DNA of 64,000 bases, taken from positions 22,093,442 through 22,157,441 of the forward strand of contig NC_135564.1 of the NCBI RefSeq assembly GCF_964340395.1, in the 5' to 3' direction. The position numbers were made by a program, and so were the translations under genes. The DNA comes from Glandiceps talaboti. Its lineage: Eukaryota > Hemichordata > Enteropneusta > Spengelidae. The notes beneath the pieces are model-generated. The model was given only the letters and a program-made list of their open reading frames with translations, did no database searches and was not told where the DNA came from. Below are positions 25,828 through 39,500 of the stretch, one piece after another (within the stretch, counting starts at the first letter, position 1; every line of letters starts with the position of its first letter).

Positions 25828-28170
25828 AACAAGCGACCTATCGGTCAGAATAGCTCCGCTGTTTTTTTTTTTATTTAATTTTTTATTTTGGTGACATGTA
25901 GAAGTGGTTCAGGTCATCAGCTCTTCACTATGCAGTTTTGTTTTAGCGATGCAATAAAGTGGTTAGTGGTTTCATATGATGTCTCACTATAAAACACATT
26001 TTACACAGAAGTTGGTAATGTATTGTACTTTTATACCATAGTCACCATTTTATAACAAAAATCTACTGTTATGAAAAATTGCACAAAATCTCAGAAAAAA
26101 ATGACTGGGAAATGCACACAAGAAAAAGAAAAAAAGAGGATTTTGAGGTTGGCTATAAATAATTCCAGTGTCTTACAGCTGTAACCCTGGAAAATTTTAA
26201 TGATGAATGAAATAAACTAGGGATCTAAAATAATTTTGAGGCAATTTGAATTTCAATTTTCTAACAAATTTACAAAGTCAACAACATTCAACTTGTACTA
26301 GTTGTGGTAGATATATATAGGGAAGACATGTATTAATCGCCATCTTAGTTTCCGTACGGCGACAATCTCAAGTACCCGGAAGAGAGTCATTCTCAGCCAC
26401 ACGTTACAGTGGTAACACTCGTTCATGTTCGGTTACCTTTCACAAAGAAAACACAACGAAATGGTTGAAATGATCTTTTTTTAATTTCTTTTCATCACAA
26501 CAACAAAATCTGCGTGATCAAAAGTGTTGTAAACTAAACCAGAAAGAATTATCGGACTGGCTAAACTTCCCGATGAACTGGAGTAAGGTCCTACTACTTC
26601 CAAGTAAGCCTCGATAGTACGTGAGAAAATCGTCTCAAAATAGCAATACAACTTTCAAAATATAACTTGACATGTCTTCATTTGTTAGAGTTATACAATT
26701 CAAGACGGGTTTTCACTCGAAAACAACAATTCTGTGAATAATGACACTCGGAACGCAGCGATTTCTCGGACGATGTTACCACTGTAACGTATGGCTGACA
26801 ACGACTTGCTTCCGGGTTAGTCCCTCGTGCATACGGGTGGATTGTCGGCGATTAATACATACATCGTCTGATTTAATTCACAGTATTTCTTGTGACCGGC
26901 GCCTCTCAGCAGACTCTGCCATTTTTTTCATCATTCCATTGTATTTAAACCTTGTACTTGACATTTCGCAATATTTATAATTCTCAACAAAATACCTCAA
27001 CATGCCTCACTTCGTTCGTACTCAAAGCAGCCCCGCGCGGTATGATCACTGACACTGATGACATGATCAAGAGAGAGAACCTTTTCGGATTTACATGTAA
27101 AACGGGGAAAGATACGCAAAACATAATGCAAAGTCTGAAGCCAAATTAAAGTTGTAATTATTTTAATTATTTTTACTTGCCAAATATTTGCATTTTGGAA
27201 AGGCAAGACACGTTCATGTCGTTTAACTTTACATGTGAACTGTCGGCCATATAAACTTCAACCGCATGCCTGGCATGCCCTTCCTTACGCAAGTTGTCTG
27301 AATTCTGGTTCACTGTCATTCCAAATTGCACGACAATATAGAATTAACCACAAGTTACATGTTATCTGAAAACATCACACTTTTATAGTGGGTCTGAAGT
27401 GTGATTTTAGTGAGTACCAAGAACGTCCTGTGTTGATACTCAAGATACAATGTGTACTTGCTGTGGAAAATCGCTCGGTCAAATGAGGTCACCTTCAGCT
27501 TCTGGTCGAATCAGGATAGAGTATGCAAATGAGGATGTTGCGGACTGGCTGATTATGTAGAAGGTTGCAGAATTGGATTTGAAGTTTACAACCCTGTTTC
27601 GAACAAACGCTTGTCATTTGGGCGCCCAATGCGTAGAATTATGACTATAGCACATATTACATTGCTTGTTTGACGTCAATAGTGTCTTTTGAAAAGTGGC
27701 AGTTTACTTAAAGTCTCGTCGACTGATTTCCAATATGGCGTCGGTCATTATGCTCATTAACATATTCATTTTTTTTTCAAATTACAAAAAAAAAATCATA
27801 AAAAATAAAAATGAGGATGTGCTGACTTGAAATTAACAAATCTGAGTAAGCTACCCCCTGCGCATCAACACGCCAGATATCAAAGCAATCTAATAAGAGG
27901 TTTTCAAGGAGTTGATGAAAATGACATTTTATGAAAAAAAATCATAAAAAATTGAAAATGGCACAGATCAACTTGGCATGAACAAATCTGAATAGCCTCC
28001 CCCCAGGGAACATGCACACCAAATATCGAAGAATTCCGACTGTCACTTTCGGAATAGATAGTAAAAATATAAAAGTTTGACGGACACCTATGATTCACTC
28101 TACTCTCTATACCTCAATACCCACCTATACCTAAAGCTACGCTTTCAGCTTTCGCTGACAGCGGAGCTAA
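25828..28170 (+). mobile_element. 2.34-kb element D, copy 1 (nested in element E)
   Basis: Matches 33478-35830 throughout in the same orientation. The shared segment begins AACAAGCGACCTATCGGTC and ends GACAGCGGAGCTAA. The 12-mer TAGCTCCGCTGT near the left end is inverted at the right end (ACAGCGGAGCTA). A GACC-TATC-GGTC mini-hairpin lies in the left end and a CGCTG-A-CAGCG hairpin in the right. Copy 1 has lost about 23 bp of the right arm of the internal foldback. No open frame is shared between the copies, so it is non-autonomous or decayed. The terminal CTAA recalls Helitron 3' ends, but the left end does not fit. Confidence 0.8.
26336..26865. repeat. Internal foldback within element D, copy 1
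   Basis: The arms 26336-26419 and 26771-26865 are imperfect inverted repeats (left CGTTACAGTGGTAACACTCG; right, as its complement, CGATGTTACCACTGTAACG), separated by about 350 bp. Confidence 0.7.
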
Positions 28171-28939
28171 AAAAGTAGGTCTGCTGCTCAGATGTGAACG
28201 GATCTCGCTACTTTAGTTGGCGACACCGGTCGTCGGATCTGTGTGCAGGTACTAGGTGGGGTTACGTGTTTTATTGTCTCGATCGAGTGAATGGTTACAA
28301 ATTAGCAAGCAATTTAACGTCAACGTCAAAGCTCAACATCAGGAGGCATTTGTCACCTGGGGTACGTTAGTTTTTGTCAATTCATTGTAGTTTTGAACAA
28401 TCTCAAGTTTGAATTAGCTGCATTTTAAGCGAAATAGAAGTGGTGGTTTCTTCAATGCCCTCCAAAACATGTACTTTGTAGCGACTATAAATTGTTCCGG
28501 AGGAGATATTCAGGTAGGATGTTATTATAAAAACGTTCTAAGAAAACAAGACCAGTTAGAATTTGAAATTAAAACATATTTTTGTATTGTACTACTTGTA
28601 GTCACAACAAAAAACTTAATATTTTTTCAAGATTTTGATGTGCACAGTCTTAACAAAATTGTTGCAATAATAATTGTTGTACAAATAACCAAACGAACTG
28701 TTACTTATAAATATATTTTTGCATACATTTTTTAAATGTGTGGGTTTTTTTTATTCCATTTTATTTATTCGGAGCCAACTGGCCATTTGAAAATACAAAT
28801 AGAAATGAAAATGAAATGTTTTTCTTCACTCGCCTGACTATTTTCAGGAAAGGTATTAAATCACTCGCCTACCACTCGCCTGGATGGTTTCAGGAGAGTG
28901 ATTTTTAGCTCTCCTGCCATTTTCAAAAGACATGCCCTG

Positions 28940-29129
28940 ATGTACTTCTAGAACCCAATTCACACACAGTTAACCTTGTAATACATATAGATGTACTTCT
29001 AGAACCCAATTCACACACAGTTAACCTTGTAATACATATAGATGTACTTCTAGAACCCAATTCACACACAGTTAACCTTGTAATACATATAGATGTACTT
29101 CTAGAACCCAATTCACACACAGTTAACCT
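28940..29129. repeat. 51-bp minisatellite, right part (about 3.7 copies)
   Basis: Resumes exactly after the duplicated ATGTACT of element E with the same unit as 24812-24915. Confidence 0.95.
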
Positions 29130-29412
29130 ACAACATTATTCCAATAGAGGGCGCTATACAACCACACTGTACAATCATTTGTGTTGGACCAATCTTGAAT
29201 GCATGGGTTGCTATCCCAGGTTCTTGGTATTAGTGTTATCCTAATATCAGTAGATTCATAAACATGGATATAGGACCAGACTTAATGTTCTGGACCAACA
29301 TTTACTGTACCTCTGTCACAGTCAGACAACTGTTATTCACATTAAAATTTAAACCTAATATCAATTTGGCTTTCAGAGAAGCAACACAGATGACAATATT
29401 GGCTTTCATACT
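29130..29412. other. Unique sequence, no gene seen
   Basis: Short spacer containing AATAGAGGGCGCTATA near 29140. Nothing else recognised. Confidence 0.4.
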
Positions 29413-29890
29413 GCATTTTAAATTAATAAAATAACTTTACTATGTTTTTCTACATTAAATTAATAAAATAACTTTACTATGTTTTTCTACATTAAATTAA
29501 TAAAATAACTTTACTGTTTTTCTACATTAAATTAATAAAATAACTTTACTGTTTTTCTACATTAAATTAATAAAATAACTTTACTATGTTTTTCTACATT
29601 AAATTAATAAAATAACTTTACTGTTTTTCTACATTAAATTAATAAAATAACTTTACTGTTTTTCTACATTAAATTAATAAAATAACTTTACTGTTTTTCT
29701 ACATTAAATTAATAAAATAACTTTACTATGTTTTTCTACATTAAATTAATAAAATAACTTTACTATGTTTTTCTACATTAAATTAATAAAATAACTTTAC
29801 TATGTTTTTCTACATTAAATTAATAAAATAACTTTACTATGTTTTTCTACATTAAATTAATAAAATAACTTTACTATGTTTTTCTACATT
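29413..29890. repeat. 37/34-bp AT-rich minisatellite, about 13 copies
   Basis: The unit contains TAAATTAATAAAATAACTTT, then ACTATGTTTTTCTACAT. A 3-bp deletion (ACTATG to ACTG) defines the 34-bp form, which is clustered in the middle. Confidence 0.95.
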
Positions 29891-31162
29891 TAAAAAAACA
29901 ATTTGAAACAACATAAACCAAGTCCACATTTGAAACTTAATAATTGCAAAAAAAAATAAACCAGATTTAAATGGAGGCATAAAGGGGTAGAGAACATGTA
30001 ACCACATGTACACTGAACACCTACCGAAAACAACACAGACAAGTAGTGTCACCAGACATAGTATAGTTGCACGTGACCAATATGTATGCATGATCACCCT
30101 CAACAATGCCTATATCCTGCCATCCCTAAAAACATCTTCACCAATTTTCAAACCAATCTCATCAGCACTTTTTGAGTTTTTACCAAAATCACACAACTTT
30201 AACGCAATCATTTTTATTCAAACAATGTTCCATCTATAGACCTTAAGTAATGTCCAATCAAATATCAAGGCAACTAAGCTTTAAAGCAGCACTATCTTGC
30301 ACACCCTGAATAGAATAGTATTGTTCACCTGTCAGTGAATGTATCTTTTGTAGCTATACAACATCATAGAATATTTGGGAGCATAGTTAACGTATGTACT
30401 AAATGATATTGAAAGTGAAGTATGCATTCTTATGATATATCCTAATTACCGAAAATCATTAATCATGCAAATTAGTTATTAACACTGTAAGGTACATCAA
30501 CAAACTTTATAGGGCATATAAACTTTGTTATGTTTAATGTATGAAGTAAATTATATTGAAATTGAAGTACACAGTCTTAAGATATAGCCTAATTATCGAA
30601 TATAATTAATTATGCAAATTATTCACCAAAATCTTTAAGCGAAATCAACAAACTTGATAGGACATATGTGTATTCTTATGGTTAACGTATGTACTAAATT
30701 TCCCAAATTAACATGAACAGATCTTGCACACAAACATTACATATATAATCAGTGCTATATTTTGTGTCATATGATATAAAGTGTCTTCTTAAGGCAAAAA
30801 TAATTTTTTCTGGTCAGGACATTTTGTCTAAAGTGGTATGACAGCGAGATTTTTTTCCTCAACAAACCTGTCACCCAATCTACTATTTATGGCAGTTACT
30901 GTTCCTTTTATTTAATACTTTAGAGCAAGTGTGTATGTCGGGCAGATGTAATTTGCTTGTTCATGATTGGCCCTGCAATTGTCTTCACTGAAGTAGGGAG
31001 GGTTATTTTTGTGTTTCACGGATCTGTAGACTGCATGGGCTAGACAAACACAAAAAAAAAGACCGACACAAGGGTATTTAAGGTACACAGGGAAGAACCG
31101 CTGCCCGACCACTGCCGATTGCAGGCCCTTAGATCTGTAACAATTACTAACATACATTGTTG
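29891..31162. repeat. Diverged dispersed repeats (tail module and ATTAATTATGCAAATTA module)
   Basis: Around 30140-30280 the sequence resembles the tail modules at 7300-7600 (ACTTTTTGAGTTTTTACCAA). At 30380-30720 a ~130-bp module occurs two to three times in tandem (AGATATAGCCTAATTA, TTATGCAAATTA, AAGGTACATCAACAAA); the same module recurs as a foldback at 44985-45415. The last 300 bp are unique, with no gene recognised. Confidence 0.6.
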
Positions 31163-32201
31163 ACCATTACAGATTACCAGACAACTAGCCACCCCCAGAA
31201 TCCTTGCCCCTTGCCCATTACCAGACAACTAGCCACCCCCAGAATACTTACCCATTGCCCATTACCAGACAACTAGCCACCCCCAGAATCCTTGCCCCTT
31301 GCCCATTACCAGACAACTAGCCACCCCCAGAATACTTACCCCTTGCCCATTACCAGACAACTAGCCACCCCCAGAATACTTGCCCCTTGCCCATTACCAG
31401 ACAACTAGCCACCCCCAGAATCCTTGCCCCTTGCCCATTACCAGACAACTAGCCACCCCCAGGAAACTTGCCCCTTGCCAGACAACTAGCCACCCCCAGA
31501 ATACTTACCCCTTGCCCATTACCAGACAACTAGCCACCCCCAGACTCCTTGCCCCTTGCCCATTACCAGACAACTAGCCACCCCCAGAATCCTTGCCCCT
31601 TGCCCATTACCAGACAACTAGCCACCCCCAGGAAACTTGCCCCTTGCCAGACAACTAGCCACCCCAGAATACTTACCCCTTGCCCATTACCAGACAACTA
31701 GCCACCCCCAGACTCCTTGCCCCTTGCCCCTTGCCCATTACCAGACAACTAGCCACCCCCAGAATCCTTGCCCCTTGCCCATTACCAGACAACTAGCCAC
31801 CCCCCCCCCAGACTCCTTGTCCCTTGCCCATTACCAGAAAACTAGCCACCCCAGAATACTTACCCCTTGCCCATTACAGATTACCAGACAACTAGCCACC
31901 CCCAGAATACTTGCCCCTTGCCCATTACCAGACAACTAGCCACCCCCAGAATACTTGCCCATTACCAGACAACTAGCCACCCCCCAGAATACTTGCCCCT
32001 TGCCCATTACCAGACAACTAGCCACCCCCAGAATACTTGCCCCTTGCCCATTACCAGACAACTAGCCACCCCCAGACTCCTTGCCCCTTGCCCATTACCA
32101 GACAACTAGCCACCCCCAGAATACTTACCCCTTGCCCATTACCAGAAAACTAGCCACCCCCAGAATCCTTGCCCCTTGCCCATTACAGATTACCAGACAA
32201 C
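31163..32201. repeat. 44-bp C-rich minisatellite, about 23 copies
   Basis: The unit contains CCATTACCAGACAACTAGCC, then ACCCCCAGAATACTTGCCCCTTGC. Copies alternate ATACTTACC, ATCCTTGCC and shortened forms lacking CCCATTA. The strand is C-rich with runs of five or more C. Confidence 0.96.
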
Positions 32202-33477
32202 TGATGGCCTCCTTGCCCACTTTCAACACACAACTGAATAGCCCCTTGCCTATGGTTGGCAGACAAGTGGATAACCCCCTTGCTTACTACTGCAATACTA
32301 ACCAACTTGTCAAATGAACACCAAAGGGCTTATTCACTGCCTGCAGCCTGATCAATGAAAGTATACAATAAGAAACACCTAACAGCTTAGGGGCATCACG
32401 ACTTTCATTGACTTCAAACCTAAGAAATGTTTCTATAAATAACTGGCTTCTTCTTGGTACAAATTTGCATAATCCAGCAAATACAAACATGAGGGAGAAC
32501 AGTTACATGTAAATTACATTGTAATGGGACTCAGACTTCAATACATTCTTGTCACAACTTCCTACTTTAAAGTCACACTATTTTAACCACTTGATCATAT
32601 AATATAGTGCATAACTATAGAAGTCCAATCAAAATCTAACATCACAAATTGCAATTGGGTAAACACAATACTCCATTCCATTTAGATCTAAATACACCAT
32701 GTACAGTATGTTATCTATGACATGTAAAATTATCTCATGTCTATAGTTGGTTTTTACCTATAGCCAGTCTTTGTTAGACTGAAATCAATGCTGTAATGTT
32801 GGACTTCAAAAGACGATAATTGTCATGGGATAAGTATGGGTTCCCAGGTAAATCAATGTTTGTCTTTCAACTAGACATGACACAGACAGACGACAAAGTA
32901 AAGCAGACCCTGAATGGACTCTGACACTGGACTAGTTATAAACAGGGACAATATCACACACACAAACACACATATCTCTATATATATATGGATGTTTAGA
33001 CAAGACAACAGCCACTGCTTACCTCACATAACGACTTGATGGGTCAAAGACTGAGTAAAAAATAACATTTTTTTATTCCCCGTCATGCCACAGTTGCAGC
33101 TAGACACTGGGAGACACTTCAATGACATATTACATAATGACTACATTCCAATTAGATATGCAAATGACGGGGTCAATGCCCTTCCTAACAAAGCACAATC
33201 TGTCCAGGCTGTGATTTCTTACCTATGACATCCATATACACAACTCTCACACCTGCATTTTATCAGTTTCAATTCTGAACAAACTGTCAGGCTTTGCAAC
33301 AAATGGCAGAATGTGCTAATCCGGTTTTGCTAGGCTTTCTCCAGACACTTCATATCAGACGTAAATATGTAATTATATCGAAACGTTGATAACTGGTTGA
33401 TGGTATTTTTCTAGGAAAACGTATATAATTTTATTTCATGCACTATATAGTTCTCAATAATTGTCAATAAATTCATT
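32202..33477. other. Unique stretch, no gene recognised
   Basis: About 1.3 kb with one short CA/TATA-rich patch (32955-32990). No supported coding or RNA gene. Confidence 0.45.
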
Positions 33478-35830
33478 AACAAGCGACCTATCGGTCAGAA
33501 TAGCTCCGCTGTTTTTTTTTTGTTTTGTTTTTTTATTTTGGTGACACGTAGAAGTGGTTCAGTTCTTCAGCTCTTCACTATGCAGTTTTGTTTTAGCGAT
33601 GCAATAAAGTGGTTAGTGGTTCATATGATGTCTCACTGTAAAATACATTTTACACAGAAGTTGGTAATGTATTGTACTTTTATACCATAGTCACCATTTT
33701 ATAACAAAAATCTACTGTTATGAAAAATTGCACAAAATCTCAGAAAAAAAATGACTGGGAAATGCACACAAGAAAAAGAAATGAGGTTGGCTATAAATAA
33801 TTCCATTGTCTTACAGCTTTAACCCTGGGAAATTTTAATGATGAATGAAATAAACTAGGGATCTAAAATAATTTTGAGGCAATTTGAATTTCAATTTTCT
33901 AACAAATTTACCAAGTCAACAACATTCAACTTGTACAAGTTGTAGTAGATACATATAGGGAAGAAATGTATTAATCGCCATCTTAGTTTCCGGACGGCGA
34001 CAATCCCCACCAAGTCTAGTACCCGAAAGAGAGTCATTCTGGCAGCCATACGTTACAGTGGTCACACTCGTTCATGTTCTATTACCTTTCATAAAGAAAA
34101 CACAACGAAATGGTTGAAGTGATCTTTTTTTTTTAATTTCTTTTCATCACAACAACAAAATCTGTGTGATCAAAAATGTTGTAAACTAAACCAGAAAGAA
34201 TTATCGGACTGGCTAAACTTCCCGATGAACTGGAGTAAGGTCCAAGTCCAAGTAAGCCTCGATAGTACGTGAGAAAATCGTCTCAAACTAGCGATACAAC
34301 TTTCAAAATATAACTTGACATGTCTTCATTTGTTAGATTTATACAATTCAAGACGCGTTTTCACTCGAAAACAACAATTCTGTGAATAATGACACTCTGA
34401 ACGCAGCGATTTCTCGGACGATGTTACCACTGTAACGTATGGCTGACAACGACTTGCTTCCGGGTTAGTCCCTCGTGCATCCGGGTACCTGGGGTTGTCG
34501 CCGTACGGAAACTAAGAAAGATGGAATTTACAGTGATTCTTGTGACAGGCGCGGCGCCTGTCAGCAGACTTGGCCATTTTTTTCATCATTCCATTGTATT
34601 TAAACCTTGTACTTGACATTTCGCAATATTTATCATTCTCAACAAAATACCTCAACATGCCTCACTTCGCTCGTACTCAAAGCAGCCCCTCGCGGTATGA
34701 TCACTGATGACATGACGAGAGAACCTTTTCGGATTTACATGTAAAACGGGGAAAGATACGCAAAACATAATGCAAAGTCTGAAGCCAAATTAAAGTTGTG
34801 ATTATTTTAATTATTTTTACTTGCCAAATATTTGCATTTTGGAAATGGCAAGACACGTTCATGTCGTTTAACTTTACATGTGAACTGTCGGCCAATAAAC
34901 AAAATTTGGTTGATTCACAGTCCGCAGTTAGACTGCTCTTGCATAACTTCAACTGCATGCCTTCCTTACGCAAGTTGTCTTTATTCTGGTTCACTGTCAC
35001 TCCAAATTGCACGACAATATAGAATTAATCACAAGTTACATGTTATCTGAAAACATCACATTTCTATAGTGGGTCTGAAGTGAGTACCAAGAACGTCCTG
35101 TGTTGTTAATTGCTGTGGAAAATCGCCCGGTCAAATGAGGTCAGCTTCAGCTTCTGGTCGAATCAGGATAGAGTATGCAAATAAGGACGTTGCGGACTGG
35201 CTGATTATGTAGAAAGGGTGCAGAATTTGGATTTGAAGTTTACAACCCTGTTTCGAATAAACGCTTGTCACTTCATGCATTTGGGCGCCCAATGGGTAGA
35301 ATTATGACTATAGCACATATTACATTGCTTGTTTGACGTCAATAGTGTCTTTTGAAAAGTGGTAGTTTACTAAAGTCTCGTCGACTGATTTCCAATATGG
35401 CGTCGGTCATTATGCTCATTAACATATTCATTTTTTTTTCAAATTACAAAAAAAAAATCATAAAAAATAAAAATGAAGGTGTGCTGACTTGAAATTAACA
35501 AACCTGAGTAAGCTACCCCCTGCGCATCAACACACCAGATATCAAAGCAATCTGACAATAAGTTTTCACGGAGATGATGAAAATGACATTTTATGAAAAA
35601 AATTCATAAAAAATTGAAAATGGCACAGATCAACTTGGCATGAACAAATCTGAATAGCCTCCCCCCAGGGAACATGCACACCAAATATCTAAGAATAATG
35701 ACTGTCACTTTCTGAGAAAATAATGAAAATATAAAAGTTTGACGGTCACCTATGATTCACTCTACTCTCTATACTCTATACAACCTATACCTAAAGCTAC
35801 GCTTTCAGCTTTCGCTGACAGCGGAGCTAA
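33478..35830 (+). mobile_element. 2.35-kb element D, copy 2
   Basis: Full-length sister of 25828-28170, with a few small insertions and deletions and scattered substitutions. The flanks differ completely from copy 1, which defines the element boundaries (left AACAAGCG, right GGAGCTAA). The duplication at the target is at most the AA/TAA present at the ends and cannot be resolved. Confidence 0.8.
33978..34524. repeat. Internal foldback within element D, copy 2 (intact arms)
   Basis: The arms 33978-34070 and 34419-34524 are inverted repeats of about 95-105 bp starting CCATCTTAGTTTCCG (left) and CCATCTTTCTTAGTTTCCG (right, complement). It could be an older foldback nested in D. Confidence 0.72.
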
Positions 35831-35905
35831 TAAATATATCAGTATAGGCATCATGGCCAAAGTTGAAAGGTCAAATATGCAAGGAGTTTTCAATCAAAAT
35901 TTGGT

Positions 35906-36543
35906 AAATCTATGTTGTTGACATTCCGATAGTGCATTTCATAAATCTAACTGAGTTGACATTCCTATACGACATTTCATAATCTACCTGAGTTGACATT
36001 CCTATAGGGCATTTCATAATCTACCTGAGTTGACATTCCTATAGGGCATTTCATAAATCTACCTGAGTTGACATTCCGATAGTGCATTTCATAAATCTAA
36101 CTGAGTTGACATTCCTATAGGACATTTCATAAATCTACCTGAGTTGACATTCCTATAGGGCATTACATAAATCTACCTGAGTTGACATTCCTATAGGACA
36201 TTTCATAAATCTACCTGAGTTGACATTCTTATAGGACATTACATAATCTACCTGAGTTGACATTCCTATAGGGCATTACATAAATCTACCTGAGTTGACA
36301 TTCCTATAGGGCATTTCATAATCTACCTGAGTTGACATTCCTATAGGACATTTCATAAATCTACCTGAGTTGACATTCCTATAGGGCATTACATAAATCT
36401 ACCTGAGTTGACATTCCTATAGAACATTTCATAAATCTACCTGAGTTGACATTCTTATAGGACATTTCGTAAATCTACCTGAGTTGACATTCCTATAGGG
36501 CATTTCATAAATCTACCTGAGTTGACATTCCTATAGGACACAC
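35906..36543. repeat. 38/37-bp minisatellite, about 17 copies
   Basis: The unit contains CTGAGTTGACATTCCTATAG, then GGCATTTCATAAATCTAC. Variants are GGGCATT/GGACATT and TTTCATAAATC/TTACATAAATC/TTTCATAATC. It abuts the 28-bp array through a short junction (CACCGGTACCTCTCGATCCC). Confidence 0.96.
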
Positions 36544-36546
36544 CGG

Positions 36547-39500
36547 TACCTCTCGATCCCCTACTATGTGGTGTTACCTCTATATCCCTTACTATGTGGT
36601 GTTACCTCTATATCCCCTACTATGTGGTGTTACCTCTATATCCCTTACTATGTGGTGTTACCTCTATATTCCTTACTATGTGGTGTTACCCCTACATCCC
36701 TTACTATGTGGTGTTACCCCTACATCCCTTACTATTAGGTGTTACCTCTATATCCCTTACTATGTGGTGTTACCTCTATATCCCTTACTATGTGGTGTTA
36801 CCTCTATATCCCTTACTATGTGGTGTTACCTCTATATCCCTTACTATGTGGTGTTACCTTTACATCCCTTACTATGTGGTGTTACCCCTATATCCCTTAC
36901 TATGTGGTGTTACCTCTATATCCCTTACTATGTGGTGTTACCCCTACATCCCTTACTATGTGGTGTTACCTCTATATCCCTTACTATGTGGTGTTACCTC
37001 TATATCCCTTACTATGTAGTGTTACCTCTATATCCCTTACTATGTGGTGTTACCTCTATATCCCTTACTATGTGGTGTTGCCTCTATATCCCTTACTATG
37101 TGGTGTTACCTCTACATCCCTTACTATGTGGTGTTACCCCTACATCCCTTACTATGTGGTGTTACCCCTATATCCCTTACTATGTAGTGTTACCTCTATA
37201 TCCCTTACTATGTGGTGTTACCTCTATATCCCTTACTATGTGGTGTTACCTCTATATCCCTTACTATGTGGTGTTACCTCTATATCCCTTACTATGTAGT
37301 GTTACCTCTATATCCCTTACTATGTGGTGTTACTGTTACCCCTATATTCCTTACTATGTGGTGTTACCTCTATATCCCTTACTATGTGGTGTTACCTCTA
37401 TATCCCTTACTATGTGGTGTTGCCTCTATATCCCTTACTATGTGGTGTTACCTCTATATCCCTTACTATGTGGTGTTACCTCTATATCCCTTACTATGTG
37501 GTGTTACCTCTATATCCCTTACTATGTAGTGTTACCTCTATATCCCTTACTATGTGGTTTTACCCCTATATCCCTTACTATGTGGTGTTACCTCTATATC
37601 CCTTACTATGTGGTGTTACCTCTATATCCCTTACTATGTGGTGTTGCCTCTATATCCCCTACTATGTGGTGTTACCTCTATATCCCTTACTATGTGGTGT
37701 TACCTCTTTATCCCTTACTGTGTGGTGTTACCTCTATATCCCTTACTATGTGGTGTTACCTCTATATCCCTTACTATGTGGTGTTGCCTCTATATCCCTT
37801 ACTATGTGGTGTTACCCCTACATCCCTTACTATGTGGTGTTACCTCTACATCCCTTACTATGTGGTGTTACCTCTACATCCCTTACTATGTGGTGTTACC
37901 TCTATATCCCTTACTATGTGGTGTTACCCCTACATCCCTTACTATGTGGTGTTACCTCTATATCCCTTACTATGTGGTGTTACCTCTATATCCCTTACTA
38001 TGTGGTGTTGCCTCTATATCCCTTACTATGTGGTGTTACCCCTATATTCCTTACTATGTGGTGTTACCTCTACATCCCTTACTATGTGGTGTTACCTCTA
38101 TATCCCTTACTATGCGGTGTTACCTCTACATCCCTTACTATGTAGTGTTACCCCTATATCCCTTACTATGTGGTGTTACCCCTACATCCCTTACTATGTG
38201 GTGTTACCCCTACATCCCTTACTATGTGGTGTTACCCCTATATCCCTTACTATGTGGTGTTACCTCTATATCCCTTACTATGTGGTGTTACCTCTATATC
38301 CCTTACTATGTGGTGTTGCCTCTATATCCCTTACTATGTGGTGTTACCCCTATATCCCTTACTATGTGGTGTTACTGTTACCCCTATATTCCTTACTATG
38401 TGGTGTTACCTCTATATCCCTTACTATGTGGTGTTACCTCTATATCCCTTACTATGTGGTGTTGCCTCTATATCCCTTACTATGTGGTGTTGCCTCTATA
38501 TCCCCTACTATGTGGTGTTACCTCTATATCCCTTACTATGTGGTGTTGCCTCTATATCCCTTACTATGTGGTGTTACCTCTACATCCCTTACTATGTGGT
38601 GTTACCCCTACATCCCTTACTATGTGGTGTTACCTCTATATCCCTTATTATGTGGTGTTACCTCTACATCCCTTACTATGTGGTGTTACCTCTGTATCCC
38701 TTACTATGTGGTGTTACCCCTACATCCCTTACTATGTGGTGTTACCACTATATCCCTTACTATGTGGTGTTACCTCTATATCCCTTACTATGTGGTGTTA
38801 CCTCTATATCCCTTACTATGTGGTGTTACCTCTATATCCCTTACTATGTGGTGTTACCTCTATATCCCTTACTATGTGGTGTTACTGTTACCCCTATATT
38901 CCTTACTATGTGGTGTTACCTCTATATCCCTTACTATGTGGTGTTACCTCTATATCCCTTACTATGTGGTGTTGCCTCTATATCCCTTACTATGTGGTGT
39001 TACCTCTATATCCCTTACTATGTGGTGTTACCTCTATATCCCTTACTATGTAGTGTTACCTCTATATCCCTTACTATGTGGTGTTACCTCTATATCCCTT
39101 ACTATGTGGTGTTACCTCTATATCCCTTACTATGTGGTGTTACCTCTATATCCCTTACTATGTGGTGTTACCTTTACACCCCTTACTATGTGGTGTTACC
39201 CCTATATCCCTTACTATGTGGTGTTACCTCTATATCCCTTACTATGTGGTGTTACCCCTACATCCCTTACTATGTGGTGTTACCTCTATATCCCTTACTA
39301 TGTGGTGTTACCTCTATATCCCTTACTATGTAGTGTTACCTCTATATCCCTTACTATGTGGTGTTACCTCTATATCCCTTACTATGTGGTGTTGCCTCTA
39401 TATCCCTTACTATGTGGTGTTACCTCTACATCCCTTACTATGTGGTGTTACCCCTACATCCCTTACTATGTGGTGTTACCCCTATATCCCTTACTATGTA

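Larger units (their letters stand above)
24916..28939. mobile_element. 4.0-kb hAT-like foldback element E, inserted in the 51-bp array
   Basis: The left end is CAGGGCATGCCTTTTGA; the right end on the other strand is CAGGGCATGTCTTTTGA. ATGTACT flanks it on both sides (24909-24915, 28940-28946); counting the shared G gives the 8-bp duplication typical of hAT elements. Inner arms at about 25390-25570 and 28450-28580 are also inverted repeats of each other, so the original element was a long-inverted-repeat foldback. The arms contain GGCGAG(T/C)-type short repeats. Its centre is occupied by element D copy 1. No intact transposase. Confidence 0.75.

Noticed and set aside
25828-28170. Helitron identity for element D (CTAA end with a hairpin)
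   Set aside because: The left end lacks the TC start, and a 12-bp inverted match exists between the two ends; the class was left open.
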